From: Cylindrobasidium torrendii FP15055 ss-10
Taxonomy: Eukaryota > Basidiomycota > Agaricomycetes > Agaricales > Physalacriaceae
NCBI GenBank assembly: GCA_000934385.1
Contig: KN880461.1
Span: 62,001-126,000, forward strand
Direction: 5' to 3'
DNA length: 64,000 bases
The notes under the pieces were generated by a model. The model saw only the letters and a program-made list of their open reading frames with translations, had not been told where the DNA came from and made no database searches. Below, piece after piece: positions 48,704 through 60,755 of this stretch; the stretch's first letter is position 1; every line of letters begins with the position of its first letter. The position numbers and the translations under genes are program-made.

Positions 48704-50234
48704 ATGGACTCAATATCAGTCTTCACGGAGGGAACGTTCGAGGAGCAGGTGCGTCTGCTAGACGTTCTGACTGCATAGGATTTGCTGACCTATGGTATTT
48801 CCCCCATCTTGTCCATCACTCATATCTATTTTGTACGCGCTCTTGCTCGCATTTTTTCCGGCGCTCTAGATCCAGGAACTTGTCGGTTACATTGCTCGCA
48901 ACAAATCTGAAGAGGAGCGCTCTTCTTTTGTCCGCCAATTCTCGGATGCGTTCAAGAGTGCTGATGGCGCGCGCCCGCTCAGCGAAGATCTAGGGAGCCA
49001 GCAGCGCGTATTCGAGATGCTATTGAAGGAGACACTTCCAAGAGGACTCGGAGATGGAAACGAGAAAGGTGTGTTTACTCTGAAGGTGCAGGATGCCATA
49101 ATAATGACTGGATTCATAGAGATTGAGGGCTTCTTCAACATGATCTTCTCGCATTTATTGTCTCTCTGGCCAACGGATTCCGAGACAACGAAGGAAAATG
49201 TATCGAAAATTATTGAGCTTGTCGAAGCTGCACCAGAATCACATACCGCAGTCAAATACAAGCTGTGAGTTGCTCTGGAGTATGGCAGACTATCTCCTAA
49301 TTTTGGACAGGCTAACGAACCTCTTCAACGCTCTGCCTCGTACCTCTGGACTCCGCTATTCCGTTTACACATCCCTGCTCAAGATTTCCCTCCCTCAAAA
49401 CGCGAAGATCGAGCAGCCAGAAGTCAGCCGGTATCTCAGCGAATGGTCGATCAGCGACGAGGAGAGGACTGCTTTCCTCAAGACGCTCGTCGACGCGTAC
49501 AGCAGCGCTGGCCAGCCGTTCGAAGCTTACAACTACCAACTCGCGTATGTGCGATCTCTGCCTGCGTCCTCCACCGATGCCGCTATCGACCTCATCGCGT
49601 CTGCTCTTCGTCTCCCAGACCTCTTCGATTTCGACCCATTGTACAAAATCGATGCAGTCGTTTCCGCGAAGGATAACGAACTATTCGCCTTGCTGCAAGT
49701 GTTCCTCAGCGGTGGACTTGACGACTACCTTGCCTGGGTGAAGGCTCATGAAGCCACCCTCGCCAAATTCAGTCAGTGCTAATCGTCCGTAGTCAAAGAC
49801 CGTATCAGTGACTAATGGCGTTGAAAGACCTCGAAGCTGCAGCTCTGGAGCGTAAAATCCGCCTTCTCACTCTCTCCTCCCTCGCATCCGAGAAGATTGG
49901 CCAGAACGTATCCTTTGCCCAAATCGCAGAGGCCCTGCAGATTGACATTGCTGAGGTCGAGAAATGGGTCATTGATGGTGCGTTGAGCTTACTCACATTG
50001 TCGAGGGTGATATTGAGTGTGCCTCCAGTTATCCGTGCTGGACTTGTCTCAGCCAAGATTTCGCAAATTGCGCAGACAGTGCGCGTGAACAGGGCAACTG
50101 CCCGGTCCTTCGAGCGCCCGCAGTGGGAGAGTCTCGAGAAGAGACTTGTGGCATGGAAATCCGGACTAGCGGGGGTACTGGAGGTCGTCGCACAAGCGAG
50201 GCAGTCAATTGCCCCTCCGACCTCCGCAAAATGA
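48704..50234 (+). CDS. Eukaryotic translation initiation factor 3 subunit M
   Basis: Exons 48704-48748, 48870-49068, 49120-49264, 49311-49771, 49828-49977, 50029-50234 give 401 aa. It is a PCI-domain subunit of eIF3, which organises the 43S preinitiation complex. Recognisable parts: FEEQIQELVGYIARNKSEEE at the N-terminus, KLLTNLFNALPRTSGLRYSV, then the PCI region (LLTLSSLASEKIGQNVSFAQ, ALQIDIAEVEKWVIDVIRAG, WESLEKRLVAWKS). The first intron is 121 nt, much longer than the others, and might hide a further micro-exon or regulatory element. It is transcribed in the same direction as the amidase gene, 254 nt downstream of it. Confidence 0.93.
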
Positions 50235-51422
50235 ACGCGACCTTGTATCTATCTATTCTGTGACATTGTCAATGCTGTATTCTTGCCCGATTCTTGTTGT
50301 ATGTCTGTCACTGTTTTGGTCTTGCGCATGAGAAACACTTCTGCGAATTAAAAGACAAGCAAGACCTTTGCGTGGTATGCACATTGCATGCGACGAAAGC
50401 AGTCGATGGCTTTGTGTCACGAGGCGACTCGTTATCACTTTTTAGGCGAAAATATGGCTTTTTCCATTTCGGCTGATGTCTTTCGGGCGCTACTTCAAAT
50501 CTCAAGGGCCTACTACTAGGGCCTACTGAACTTGTAACATGTCAATGACCCATCGACCTTGACAGCAGGACGAGCAAGACGGTATTATAGACAATTTCAT
50601 GTTGGACTAATGGACAGTAACTATACCCTGGGACTCATGGTAGGTTGCACCAGAGCATCTGCTTTGTGCTGAGTAATTTGCCACTCGGGACTTCCCGATT
50701 GAAGCCATTTCAGAAGGCGATCGTCACACTCTCACCCCAACCATCAACATGTCAAGTCGGTATGTCGAGCCATATTGCCTTCTGTAGTGTAAACCCGAAA
50801 TTTGTTTGCATAGCTTCCCTATCACGATTCCTATTACTGTGATTTGGAGTACTACTTTTGAAATTACTCCTCACAAGTGTGCAAAGGCGTTACGATAAAC
50901 AGACCGGACAGTATCAAAATTCCGTTGAACGGGTGGCAAGCGCGACTTGCAAGGAAACGAAAGTCAGGCGGCACCTCATACAACTCTTCACACTATCGCC
51001 GAATAGTATGGTTCTTTAGAATACTTCTCACATGAGTGCAAATCGCTGAAAGCATACATGGAAAACAGACAGGAATCCGTTCGGACGGGTAAGCAAACAC
51101 AAGTGACCGGAGAAGCAGCCAACAATGCGCAATGAGCAATTTCCAACGGTTGCCCAAATTGACGTCCAAACTACGAATATTGAGAAGATATGTTGCATGT
51201 TTTTACATCCAACAAATCTGAGCACATCTCTCGGATAGAGTATACGGGTTTGTACTCTAAGTGAGTCTGCAACCCAGAGCACGTCCCACACATACTTTGT
51301 ACGAAAATGCATCCAATTGTTGCGAAAACCCGTACCTGCATCTCTACCTGTTATTGATTATTATAAGATGCAGCGTGGATGCCATAAGGCAGCTTAGGCA
51401 GGACCAGTACTAACGCCAGCTA
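50235..51422. other. Intergenic, ~1.2 kb, with a diverged direct repeat
   Basis: Convergent 3' flanks of eIF3m and the mitochondrial PheRS gene. No supported gene. It contains two related ~80-nt segments (see repeat entry). Confidence 0.5.
50861..51100 (+). repeat. Diverged pair of ~80-nt direct repeats
   Basis: Copy 1 is about 50861-50940 and copy 2 about 51019-51100. They share in the same order a TACTYCTCACA-like start with GTGCAAA, then AAACAGAC.GGA, then TCCGTT...ACGGGT..GCAA. There are many mismatches and small gaps, so the duplication is old. No coding potential or transposon ends are seen. The alignment was made by eye. Confidence 0.4.
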
Positions 51423-52819
51423 CTACCTGATTTCCACTGAGAATTGTGACTTCAGGCGTTCCTTGACCTGGTCATTGATAACGTTCGTCTCCTCGTTCGA
51501 CAGGCTCCTGTCCATTGAGCGATAGTTGATCCTGTAACATAAGCTCTCTCGCTGTGTCTTGGGATGGACAAAGTGATCAATCTGGCGCAGTGGTCAGCTA
51601 CGAAACAGGTCTGACATGGGAGAGGCGTACCCTCTTGACATCTTCGACAAGGTCACCCGCCACGTCGCGTACAACATCGCAAAAGTCATTCTCATGGACA
51701 GCAAACCCTGGAGTTAGCCAGAAACTGACATCCCGCGGGCAAGCGGGGTATTTAGAGTAAGGTTTGAATGTGTTGAGCACACCGCTCTGGAACTGGGAAA
51801 GAAAGCGTGCGTCCTGCGACCAGAACAAGCGGATGTCGGGAATGGAGAAGAGGATCATGGCAATACGCTCAAGTCCGAGCCCGAAAGCCCAGCCTATTTT
51901 GTTGGAAATGCCTGTAGAAGAGTCAACGAATCTGGATATTAGAGGAAGGGGGAGGGATACCGGAAGCGTCCAGAGTCGCCTGCTGCACCACACCAGTGCC
52001 CAGTATTTCAAGCCACTGTCCGCGGAAGAAAACTTCCACTTCGTAGCTGGGACTCGTGAAGGGGAAGTATGTTTCAATCCAGCGGACGCGCAGAGGTTCA
52101 TCCTTCGTGCCCTTGAATAGATGCAACATCAGGCTGTTCAGTGATAACTTGAGGTTCTGTGCAACGAGTTCGGCATGCTTGGGGTTGTGACGAGACTGAA
52201 CGGGATTTGAAGGGGAAATGTGCGGCACGTCTTCAATGATAATGTCCGACCGTGTGAGGTGCTGAGCCAATCGTTCGTTCTCTTCTTCCACTTCTCGCAT
52301 CCCTGTAGCATCGTCACTCCAAATCCGCGCGCCCTCCATCTGGTGGAATACGGGATAATGTGAGCCGTCAATCTCGTCGCGTCGGTACACGTCTGCGGTG
52401 AGCAGCCATTTGGTTTCACCCTTGCGGAAGGTTTCGACTTCGTGCGCAGATGTATGCGTTCGAAGCATCATTCCCTTGTTGATGTAGTAGCTGTCGGTGA
52501 GCGAACGTCCGGGGTGGTCCAATGGGAACGACAGGTCGTCAAAGTTTTTCTGCGGGGTGACCACCGGAGATAGATTCGACAGGTGCGCAAAGTCGGGCCA
52601 ATGTGATTCAATGAGGGTCCGCAAGGTGGACAATGGATGCGACGGTTGGGCATGGAGTCGACGGGGTACCTTTGCGAGAATGGCTGGGGAAACGTTCGTT
52701 ATTTCGTCCGTCGCGTACTTCTGTCCCAATATTTCTATGTATTCTGGTCGGTTGCTCATCCATCTTCTCCCAGCAAGGGTCCGTTGGCAACGTATAGGAA
52801 AATTGGCCAGTCGCGGCAT
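51423..52819 (-). CDS. MSF1: Mitochondrial phenylalanyl-tRNA synthetase (monomeric)
   Basis: Exons 52819-51961, 51911-51631, 51581-51423 give 432 aa. It charges mitochondrial tRNA-Phe. The N-terminus is basic and lacks acidic residues for about 20 positions ([20 protein letters not shown]), a typical mitochondrial presequence. Class II aaRS features: motif 1 region [14 protein letters not shown] with [20 protein letters not shown], motif 2 [20 protein letters not shown], and motif 3 [20 protein letters not shown]. The C-terminal anticodon-binding domain typical of mitochondrial PheRS follows: [20 protein letters not shown] and [13 protein letters not shown]. Single-chain architecture separates it from the cytosolic alpha/beta enzyme. 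Confidence 0.95.
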
Positions 52820-53540
52820 ATTTGACCGCGTGCTCGTGAACGCGTCGAAGAGAGATCGGGCTCGGTGTCAGTGATCGCGTCACGAAGGATCACATCACTA
52901 CCACCGAACCACTATGCCCTAAGGAGGGTATACAACCATTCTCGAGCTCTTTATCAGTGATTGAAATTCAACAACATTGATCTTCACCCACTGAATGCCC
53001 CATTGTTGCAGTGCCGAGAGTAAGGGAAGCAATACAACTTGTACTTACGGCCTGGCATGACTTGCCACTCATCGCAGATTCGCACGTCCTTTCACCACCT
53101 TTGTCCATCAAACTTACTTGAGGTGCAATTCTCGCACTTGTAAGCAATAATGTATTATCACTCAGAAGACTTCCTCACGACGAGAGCGATGGGGACTGTA
53201 ATGCCATGGTTTGGGCGTGGGTGATGCTATCAAAGCGGAGGTGGGGACTGTAAAGTCATAACATGGCGAAGACAGTGGAGTTTGGTGACAATGAGATATT
53301 ACACATTTACTTAGACAATATCTACATAACCCCCCGGGGATTTCCACATAGATAGTTCTCTTCGGAGACGAAGGGGTCTCCCATCATGAATGGCATTGAT
53401 TTCGCCGTTGTCATGCCGCAGTGAGAGGTAAGGAAATGAAGACAACCCGTTTACTGAAGTATCTCAGTCTACAAAATGCGTACATTACGGAACAAGTGAT
53501 AGCATGCAACAGATGAACAGGGTATGCGGTGCCAAAGAGG
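52820..53540. other. Intergenic, PheRS promoter side
   Basis: About 720 nt between two minus-strand genes. Short overlapping frames only; a CT/GA-rich patch lies near 53160-53350. Nothing supportable. Confidence 0.5.
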
Positions 53541-56500
53541 CTATAATATCGACTGCGAGTAATACTGGAACTGCGAGCACGAGTTAGTAATGCGACTACC
53601 AAAAATACCATACTGGGCAAGGCCCAAGAAGCCATGGCCATATCAAGAACACTGAGACTCACCGAATCGTACAATCTTGTCCAATGTGAACCCAATGATG
53701 TATCTATTAATCGATCTACATGCTCTCCAACCAACGAATGTGTCAACGCAGGCTGGAATCGTTCGCGAACCATCGCCGCTGTTTGCTCTCCGAATGCCGC
53801 AAAGCACGGGAAAGAAGAATCCTTTTGCATCAGCTCGATGAGTGCTGGAGAGAGTCAGTGAACACCAGCACGGTACGAATGCAATGAACATACTGATAAT
53901 TCGATCACAGTGTTTTCTTGCCGCCTCGAATCCCTCTCTAAACAAACGCCGGAATTCATGATACGCAGGGCTGGTAACACCACCCAACACCTCAATGTAT
54001 TCGTATGGGAACTTGAACGGAGCAGCCTCAAAACCTATGTTGCCCGGCGTGTTCGTCAGGATAAACCCAAAGTCGATGTGGATAAGGTGTCCGTCACGGT
54101 CCAAGAGGATGTTTCCGTTATGCCTATCCTTGATTTGCAAAAGGTATGCAATGACGCTGTAGCCTGCCAGGGACTTGGCAAAGTTGCGTTGTGCACGGAT
54201 GAACTTCGCGGACGAGGGGTCGCCATAAGTCTGGGAAATATTTAGTGGATGGCAACGCGTACGAGGCGACTGTCACACACATGGATGAAATGGTCGAGGA
54301 GGGTGACGTGACCTAGCCTCCCTTCCGTTATTCTGCGCGCATACTCCGCCTTCTTGATTGAGTGTATGGAAACAGCGTCCGTGATCGTTTCAACCAATCC
54401 CGACGAGCCGCCTAGAATGACGATCCGGAAACTGTGACTTTTTAGACATCCCAATCCACTTCGGAGCTAGAGAAACGCACTATCGTGCCCAGCACTGGCA
54501 GTTCTCTTCAGTCCATATGCGCTGGAATTCGCGAATCAGTTGCGTTGCGAGTTGTTCTTGCCGAAGGTCGCCGCCCGTCTTGACGATGACCGACACACAG
54601 TCCCAGTTTGCAAGATGGCCATAAGGAGACCCATGTCTTATTCGACTCTGGAAAGGGATCAACATAATATCGTCACAATAGGCACGGAAACATACCTTCT
54701 TCGCAGCCCAACTCTCACTAAATACCACGGCGCTAGGATCGGCCTTGTTTAACTCTCTTCGAATGATTCCTTCGTCTTCTGCCGTCTTCATGCCACTGAT
54801 ATTGTCTACGCGCATGATGCTGGCCGCCATCTGCTCGGCGTCTCGGTTCTCCTTCATGCGTTCCATTCTTTCCTCCTCTAGGGCCAACATCTCCGCCATT
54901 ATCCTGTCCTTGATTCCAGATGCATCCGAAGGTTCGACGCGCTGTCTAGCCTGTGTCTGTGTCTGTGTCTGCTGTTCCGTTGACTGATTCGGTCCAGTGA
55001 CGCTCAACCAGTTTGAACCAGGCAGCCAGCTCATCGATGCCCAGGTCGAGTGATTTTCATTCGCGCCATTTTGAGCATGCTGTTGTTGCGCTGTGCTCGC
55101 GTTCAGCTGTGCAAGCATTATTGCGGCTGTCCGCATTCGCTCGGAATATTCGTCCAACGACAACGCGTGTCCAGGTGTCAGAGGAGGTTCGGGAATGGGG
55201 TTCTGCTCAAACAAAGGACTTGGAGGGATGGAAGACGGCCGTGACCATGCAGCCATATCCAACTCCTTGTTCTTGGGAGTTGGAGGCAGAACAATCGTGT
55301 CCGACAAATCGGCACGCGTTCGTAAAGAAGTGTCTTGTCCATACAACTGCTCGACCAGGTCAACCTCCTCCTCCTCCTCCTCTTCACTTGGTAGCTGAGC
55401 GCCGGACGTTGTAGGTGTTGCTGGTATTACAGAAACTGTAGCCGATATTGGGGAATCTGCTGGCTCAGCAGCGACTGGTGCATCAGGGTCTACGCCGACA
55501 TCTAAGCCTTCTGCACCTGAGAGTGTCTTCTTATGTCTATGGGGAACCGCAATCGTGTTGAAGGGAATAAGGTCCTTGGATGCGCCTTTGCGCTCTTGCT
55601 CTTTGAGGACGATTTTCTTCAGGACCTCTTTGTTTGCACGCCGCGCTGGGTCGAAATCTAAATCGTCGTTCAAGATTTCAATGAGCAGCACGTAGGGTGC
55701 CCGCTCGGCAGAGTTGAGTACCACACTTTCCCCGGGAGGAATGCGGACGATGCGGTGATGGGGTTGTAGCTGACCACTGCCTGGCAAAGTAGCATCCGAG
55801 GACGAACACCACATTGGCATACAGACTTCTGCCGGCAGGATGTGATTCAACGCGGTCAGTTCGGCGCGTAATGCACTGATGCGAGCGGGGCGAGGAATGA
55901 CGAGCAGTCGGTTGGATATGTTTTCGAGAGTGAGCAGAAACTGAACCTCCGAGCGACAGTAATGGCTTCGGAGTAGATGCGTTTGGGAAGCATCGTCGTA
56001 GGCATGAAGGAGGGCGTCTGCGGTGTTGACAACCGACGATGAGCGTATGGGCGTGCGTAAGGGATGCATTGAGGGTGTGGACTGGTATGGGGTCATAACT
56101 TGCTCGTTGTCTAGCTGACCGAGGGGGTCGATAGATGCACGCGACTTCTTGAGATGTAACGGCAGGGCAGGGGCAGTAAGAGACGCGCCAATTGTCCGTC
56201 TTCGCGCAAGGCGAGCACGGGGTTTGTTGGCTGCAGGTTCAGGCTCGTCTTCATCCTCGTCTTCATCGTCATCGATGGACAGAGTGCTGATGGTGGGGCT
56301 TGTGGTCCGCACAGAATTCTCCTCGTGGCGGTCGATGCTTCGTTGGTCAGTGCCATCTTCGTCAATGCGGCCTTGCTCGATAGCGACTTGACCAACTATG
56401 TCGGTGAGACAGGGCATGCCGGGAACGCTAGCTAGAACGACGCCTATGCCAACGATGGCAGGTTCTGCATGGTGTTTGATCTTTTTGCGTTGGAAACGAC

Positions 56501-57020
56501 TCTGGAAGGGTAGGCTGATAGATGCGTAGGGACCAGTGGCTGGCGGAGGGAGATCACCGAAGATGATTTCATGGCAGCGGAGAAGAATGCGCTGGCAAAT
56601 CACGAATGAATGCGAGCCGTGGGGGACGAGGGCTAAATCGCGTAGGCTGGCTTGCATAAACCATAACGTCTGGCGCACTCTGAGCAAGGCCACTAGCCAG
56701 AGGTTACTTGACGTACGAGCAATGCAATGTGAGTTGACCTTGAGCAGATATCCGTAACGAAGCACTCCAGAGCGCGCGATTTTGAAGGACGGGTTACGAG
56801 TAAATGGCTAGCAGCAGTTAGTACGCGCTTTGGCGATTTTGTACACAACGCACCAGATAAACCCCCAAACATCTGCTAACTCCTGCGTGTCGAATTGGCG
56901 GAGTCGACGCGTTATGTAGTACGTGATCCCAATGTTGTCTGAGTAGAGGCTGAGGTACTGCAGTGCGACATGAAGTGAAAAGTAGTTCTGGAAGAGCCGT
57001 AAGAGGAGAGAATGTGACAT
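53541..57020 (-). CDS. PIK1: Phosphatidylinositol 4-kinase, Pik1/PI4K-beta type
   Basis: Exons 57020-56854, 56807-56739, 56679-54696, 54647-54481, 54437-54281, 54230-53894, 53844-53663, 53570-53541 give 1030 aa. It makes PI4P at the Golgi (and in the nucleus in yeast), driving secretion. The N-terminal lipid kinase unique region is visible (YSDNIGITYYITRRL, TLWFMQASLRDLAL). A long variable middle holds acidic runs (DDDEDEDEDEPEP) and a TQTQTQ repeat. The catalytic part: AAKKSRIRHGSPYGHLANWD, VKTGGDLRQEQLATQLI, GLVETITDAVSIHSIKK, the catalytic loop DRHNGNILLD and DFGF. The last intron is 92 nt, and the nine-residue final exon FQYYSQSIL matches the conserved C-terminus. Confidence 0.96.
54951..54974 (+). 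repeat. GTGTCT microsatellite inside the PIK1 coding region
   Basis: About four tandem copies of a six-base unit (CTGTGT / TCTGTG) that encode a TQTQTQ run in the variable middle of Pik1. In frame, so length changes would be tolerated. Confidence 0.75.
55363..55384 (+). repeat. CTC trinucleotide run inside PIK1
   Basis: About seven CTC/CCT units on the plus strand, encoding a poly-Glu run (SEEEEEEVD) in the linker region of Pik1. Confidence 0.75.
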
Positions 57021-57938
57021 GAAGGAGCCAAAGTACGTTAGACACGTGGATGCATCCCGGAAGCCAAGCTCTCCTCCGTCGATCGTCCTTTGTGAGTTCG
57101 ACTCCAGGAGACTCAGTGATTAGAGTTTCTACCCACTCGGGTTGGAATTTCCCATATGCTCGCTCTACACAGTCAATTCTCTCCAGGAGCTCTGGACTTT
57201 CGTCCCTTCAACACAACCGTGGCACCCTCATTCATAAGTATTCTTCAATACACAAGTATCTCGTCAAGTTGAATACTGTAGTAGTGATCGGTGCCAAAGC
57301 CAAAAGGACTACTTATGCAGTCGGCTTCAATATAGCTTGAGAATATGTGTACAGTAACATAGGACCTGTGCACGGGTGTGCTTCACGCCAGGTCAGGTAG
57401 TACTAGAATTTGACTAGGATGCTATCCTTCACTCCTCAACCCATCTATCGAGCGCGTGCGTCCGGGAAAAGCGCTCCGCGTACATTGAGATCGTGTTTAT
57501 CCACACCTGGCTAGGAGCGGAGGTGCACAAGGCGCTGAACATATTTACAAGAAAGTATAAATGGACATCCACGCCGATAGATACACCACGCAGTGGTACA
57601 AAACCAATCCTCTGGCTCTCAGTCTGCCAACACATACTCTGGACTCGTACCAGAGAGACGACCACTGCTGGAATACCCTGCTACCACTATCATTGATAAT
57701 GCAGTACGGCTTGCATCGTTTGCAAATAATATGCCTTATGTGTCGAAGGTGAATTCCGCTGAATGTGCAGGGGGATGTCTCGACGACATTTCGGTAGGTT
57801 TTCACAAAATCCGTCTCAGACAGCGGAAGTCCATGTCAAACCCCGACTACTAGGTCAAGTTGCTGGGACCGAACTCTTAATGACACCCACAGAGCTCGGA
57901 AAGACAGATAATGGACATTTTGTTCAATGTTATGCTGC
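57021..57938. other. Intergenic with one unexplained open frame
   Basis: About 900 nt between the OST3 stop and the PIK1 start. A plus-strand frame at 57593-57853 (GTG at its beginning) reads like protein (AVRLASFANNMPYVSK, SAECAGGC) but has no start codon, family assignment or partner exon that I can defend. The rest shows nothing. Confidence 0.4.
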
Positions 57939-59118
57939 CTACAAGAATAACCGGAAGGGGTATCCTGAAGAACACATGAGCAAAGAACAAGCGGGAATAG
58001 TCGAAGGGGCTTGCCTCTGTTCTTGACTTTGAACAGCGCAATGAGGACGGAATACACGAGCATGATGACGAAGGTCCACAAATAGACCTGCACACGCTGG
58101 CGGCCTGGTGAGGTTTGATAAGGAACGACCGCGGTGAGCATTAGGAATGAGAGTGCCAATGTGCCGTCTAAGGAACATTAGTCGACCATCAATTGCGTGT
58201 AAAAGCCATGTACATATCAAAGAGATCACTTGCACCTCCTGGCCATACATATTCTGGTATCCAGCTGCAACCCAGCTACCGTTCGGGCCGGTAAAGGGTA
58301 CACCACGGATTTGAGTGAACATGTAGCCAGAGGTCATAACAAGGGAGGTGAAGATTGTGCCAGCTGCCCAGACCCATTTGTTTTGGAGAAATGGTCCAAC
58401 CCAGCGGAGAAGCGAGAGGAAACTGACAACTCCCGCAATTGAGGTCAGCAGCTTGCCCCAATTGAATGGCTCGCTGTATGGGATGGGAATGGGAGTGTGA
58501 CGGGAAAGCTGCTCTGCGAGTGGACCGGCTTCGAAGCCGCTGCGCAATACCGTCAGAAGTTGAATAGTATTGAAAGAGTGTACGCACCTGGAGAAGTCGT
58601 ACTTGTGTGGTCCGAACCTTCCACTAGCGGGTGCGTGAGGACCATCGGTCGCGGAATAAATGTAGACAGCCGGAGCAGATGACAGACCAAGCTGCGGATG
58701 AAGCAGTCAGTAATGACAGTCAGAAAGCCCTGAAAGTGACGCACCTTTTGGAATGTCGCTTGCCCGTCGTCGAAATCCAGCGTCGCGAAGAAATGGTTGT
58801 CGCGTTCTGCCTTGGGAACTTTGTGCCACGCCTGCGCGACTTCATTCCACGATGGATCGAAATTTCTACGCGTGTTGAGGATGGATTGTCTATCCAGCAT
58901 TTCATTACGCACTTGCAAGGTTCACATCTACGACGCTTGTCTAAAGCAGTGAGCTGAATGGCCGCGGACCAGTTGCGATTTGAACTAGTCAAGAGCTCAA
59001 ACGTGTTCGGGGTGAGCTTGATGACTCCATTTCCCTTTTCTGCGAGTTCTGCAAGTTCAAGTTGCGGGTCCTTGGCAAGTACCAGGAGCGGGAGGAGGAG
59101 GGCTGGAAGCCAATGCAT
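57939..59118 (-). CDS. OST3: Oligosaccharyltransferase subunit Ost3/Ost6 (thioredoxin-like)
   Basis: Exons 59118-58913, 58865-58745, 58691-58588, 58539-58214, 58167-58015, 57964-57939 give 311 aa. It is an ER membrane subunit of the N-glycosylation complex; its lumenal thioredoxin-like domain holds substrate cysteines to aid glycosylation. A signal peptide (MHWLPALLLPLLVLA) is followed by the thioredoxin fold with a CEPC redox pair (65-68), KNFDPSWNEVAQAWHKV and LGLSSAPAVYIY. Four hydrophobic helices follow (GKLLTSIAGVVSFLSLL, AAGTIFTSLVMTSGYMFTQI, YGTLALSFLMLTAVV, YLWTFVIMLVYSVLIALF). It ends KNRGYPFRLFL, typical of the family. The last intron (57965-58014) has a GC donor (GCAAGC); reading through it would give a foreign C-terminus. 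Confidence 0.94.
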
Positions 59119-59629
59119 GGTCGAAGAACAAGCGTGACACGTTGTCCCACAGCGACGATTGAGCCGGCCGGCATAACTGACTACTGGCTCCGAACGCTTT
59201 AACGCGCTCAGTAATGTGTTCTTCACATTAAACTTCATTTTCATATTGTTCGTATGAGTCCGCCAGTGTCAGTCTATGCCATCACAATTACTCCTCTCAA
59301 CCACTACAGAACATCGTGTGAAATATATGCACTGAACCACTCAATATCGATGCCTGGTACATAGGACAGTGTGCCCTCAGTTTGAATGACCTGGTGCGAA
59401 GCGGCCGTATCGCAGCAATGCCGGTCTTGGGGCTTCCTCGAACATACACGGTGACAATCGTTTCAATGACTAGCGAGATTGACTGTGAGGAGTATGCAGA
59501 GTAGAGTCGTGAATTAACAGTTGGTAGGCTAAGCATCTACAGCACTTCCACTGCGTCAGTATATACCATATCAATACATTAACGATCGTACGTCCTCCCC
59601 CTTCCCCCCAAGCTATCCTAGAGCATGCG
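59119..59629. other. Intergenic between OST3 and MGE1
   Basis: 511 nt, 5' flank of OST3 and 3' flank of MGE1. No gene or repeat is evident. Confidence 0.5.
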
Positions 59630-60422
59630 CTATGACTGTGACTCTTGGGCAACACCAACCTGGGCAGCACGGAGCACCCGATCCTTAATGAGGTAGCCGG
59701 TCTTTTGGCAGTCGATGACTGTGCCGGGCTGCTTGCCTGGGACAGGCGCCTGGTAAAGTGCTTCGTGGCGGTTGGGGTCGAAGGAATCGCCTGTTGGGTC
59801 GAACGGCTTTACGTGGTACTTGAAGAGCGTCTGGAGGAGCTGGCGCTGAGTGAGCTCAACGCCCTGGTAGAGCTCCCGCAAGTGTGCTTCTGGAGGCTTG
59901 GAGTCCGAGGTAGGCGGTGGTGATGAGGGCTCGGAGGATGATTTTTCCACAGGCTGTGCGTACTGGGCTGGCACTGACTTGAGCGCGAGGGAGAGCACGT
60001 CGACGGTCTCGAGGAGGTCTGAGGCAAATCGTGTGATGGCAAAGTCGCGCGTCTGCTCCTTATCGCGTGCAGCATTACGCTGGAGATTGAGGAAGTCAGC
60101 CTGGAGATAGCGTAATCGTCCCTGGAAGAGGTTAGTGGTGAGAGACGCGACATTACACGACACGACGTACCATGAGGTCCGTTACTTCTGTCTCTTTTTC
60201 CTTGAGTTTTGCGGCCTCCGGGGAGAGTGTTTCCGCCGTCTCGCTGCCGCTTGCTCCGTCTTCCTTCCCATCCTCTGCCTGCTGGTCGGCGGGTTTGGCG
60301 TCGGAATAGTGCCTTCTGGGCTGCCATGTTCGCGAGGGAAGCGCAGAGGAAGAACGTGCGAAGGTCCTGGGCGACAACGAAGCCGTACAGGAGCGGACAA
60401 GGCGGAGGGCAGCGGGGCTCAT
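59630..60422 (-). CDS. MGE1: GrpE-type nucleotide exchange factor, mitochondrial
   Basis: Exons 60422-60171 and 60121-59630 give 247 aa. It releases ADP from mitochondrial Hsp70 and is needed for protein import and folding. A basic, hydroxylated presequence (MSPAALRLVRSCTASLSPRT) is followed by an acidic linker, the long helix (AKLKEKETEVTDLMGRLRYL, QADFLNLQRNAARDKEQTRD), FAITRFASDLLETVDVL, and the C-terminal beta domain (HVKPFDPTGDSFDPNRHEAL, GYLIKDRVLRAAQVGV). The first ATG of the frame is used. It is divergent from the C1-THF synthase gene, 333 nt apart. Confidence 0.95.
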
Positions 60423-60755
60423 TATGTTACTCGGTGGGATATGGTCGTCGGAGACAAGGCTCTAATTTTTGTGACACAAAAAGTCCGGCACTTACCGGCA
60501 GGCGCCGGGCCAGACACGCGCACATATTTCGGGGCAAACTGAGAAGCGGGTAAGTCACTCTTTGCTCGACGACCTCCACCGTTACGCCCCGTATTTTTCG
60601 CCTATGGAGGTGTAATTTCTGTGAAGACCACTCCTTTTTTCGGCGTCGCTCATTCGATGAATTTCCTGAGGCTCACAAGACCAAAAAGTTCCCAAATGGG
60701 GACACAATCGCATTTAAAACGCACTGCTTATCTCTGCTTCTTTCACTCTCGCACC
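60423..60755. promoter_or_regulatory. Divergent promoter MGE1 / C1-THF synthase
   Basis: 333 nt with both start codons facing outwards. I looked for heat-shock elements because of Mge1 and found no well-formed nTTCnnGAAnnTTCn array. No clear TATA box. Confidence 0.4.

Noticed and set aside
57429..57665. 78-codon minus-strand frame downstream of PIK1 start region
   Set aside because: Overlaps other frames on both strands, no family motif and no splice logic.
60423..60755. Possible heat-shock elements upstream of MGE1
   Set aside because: TTC and GAA triplets occur but not with the required alternating 2-nt spacing.
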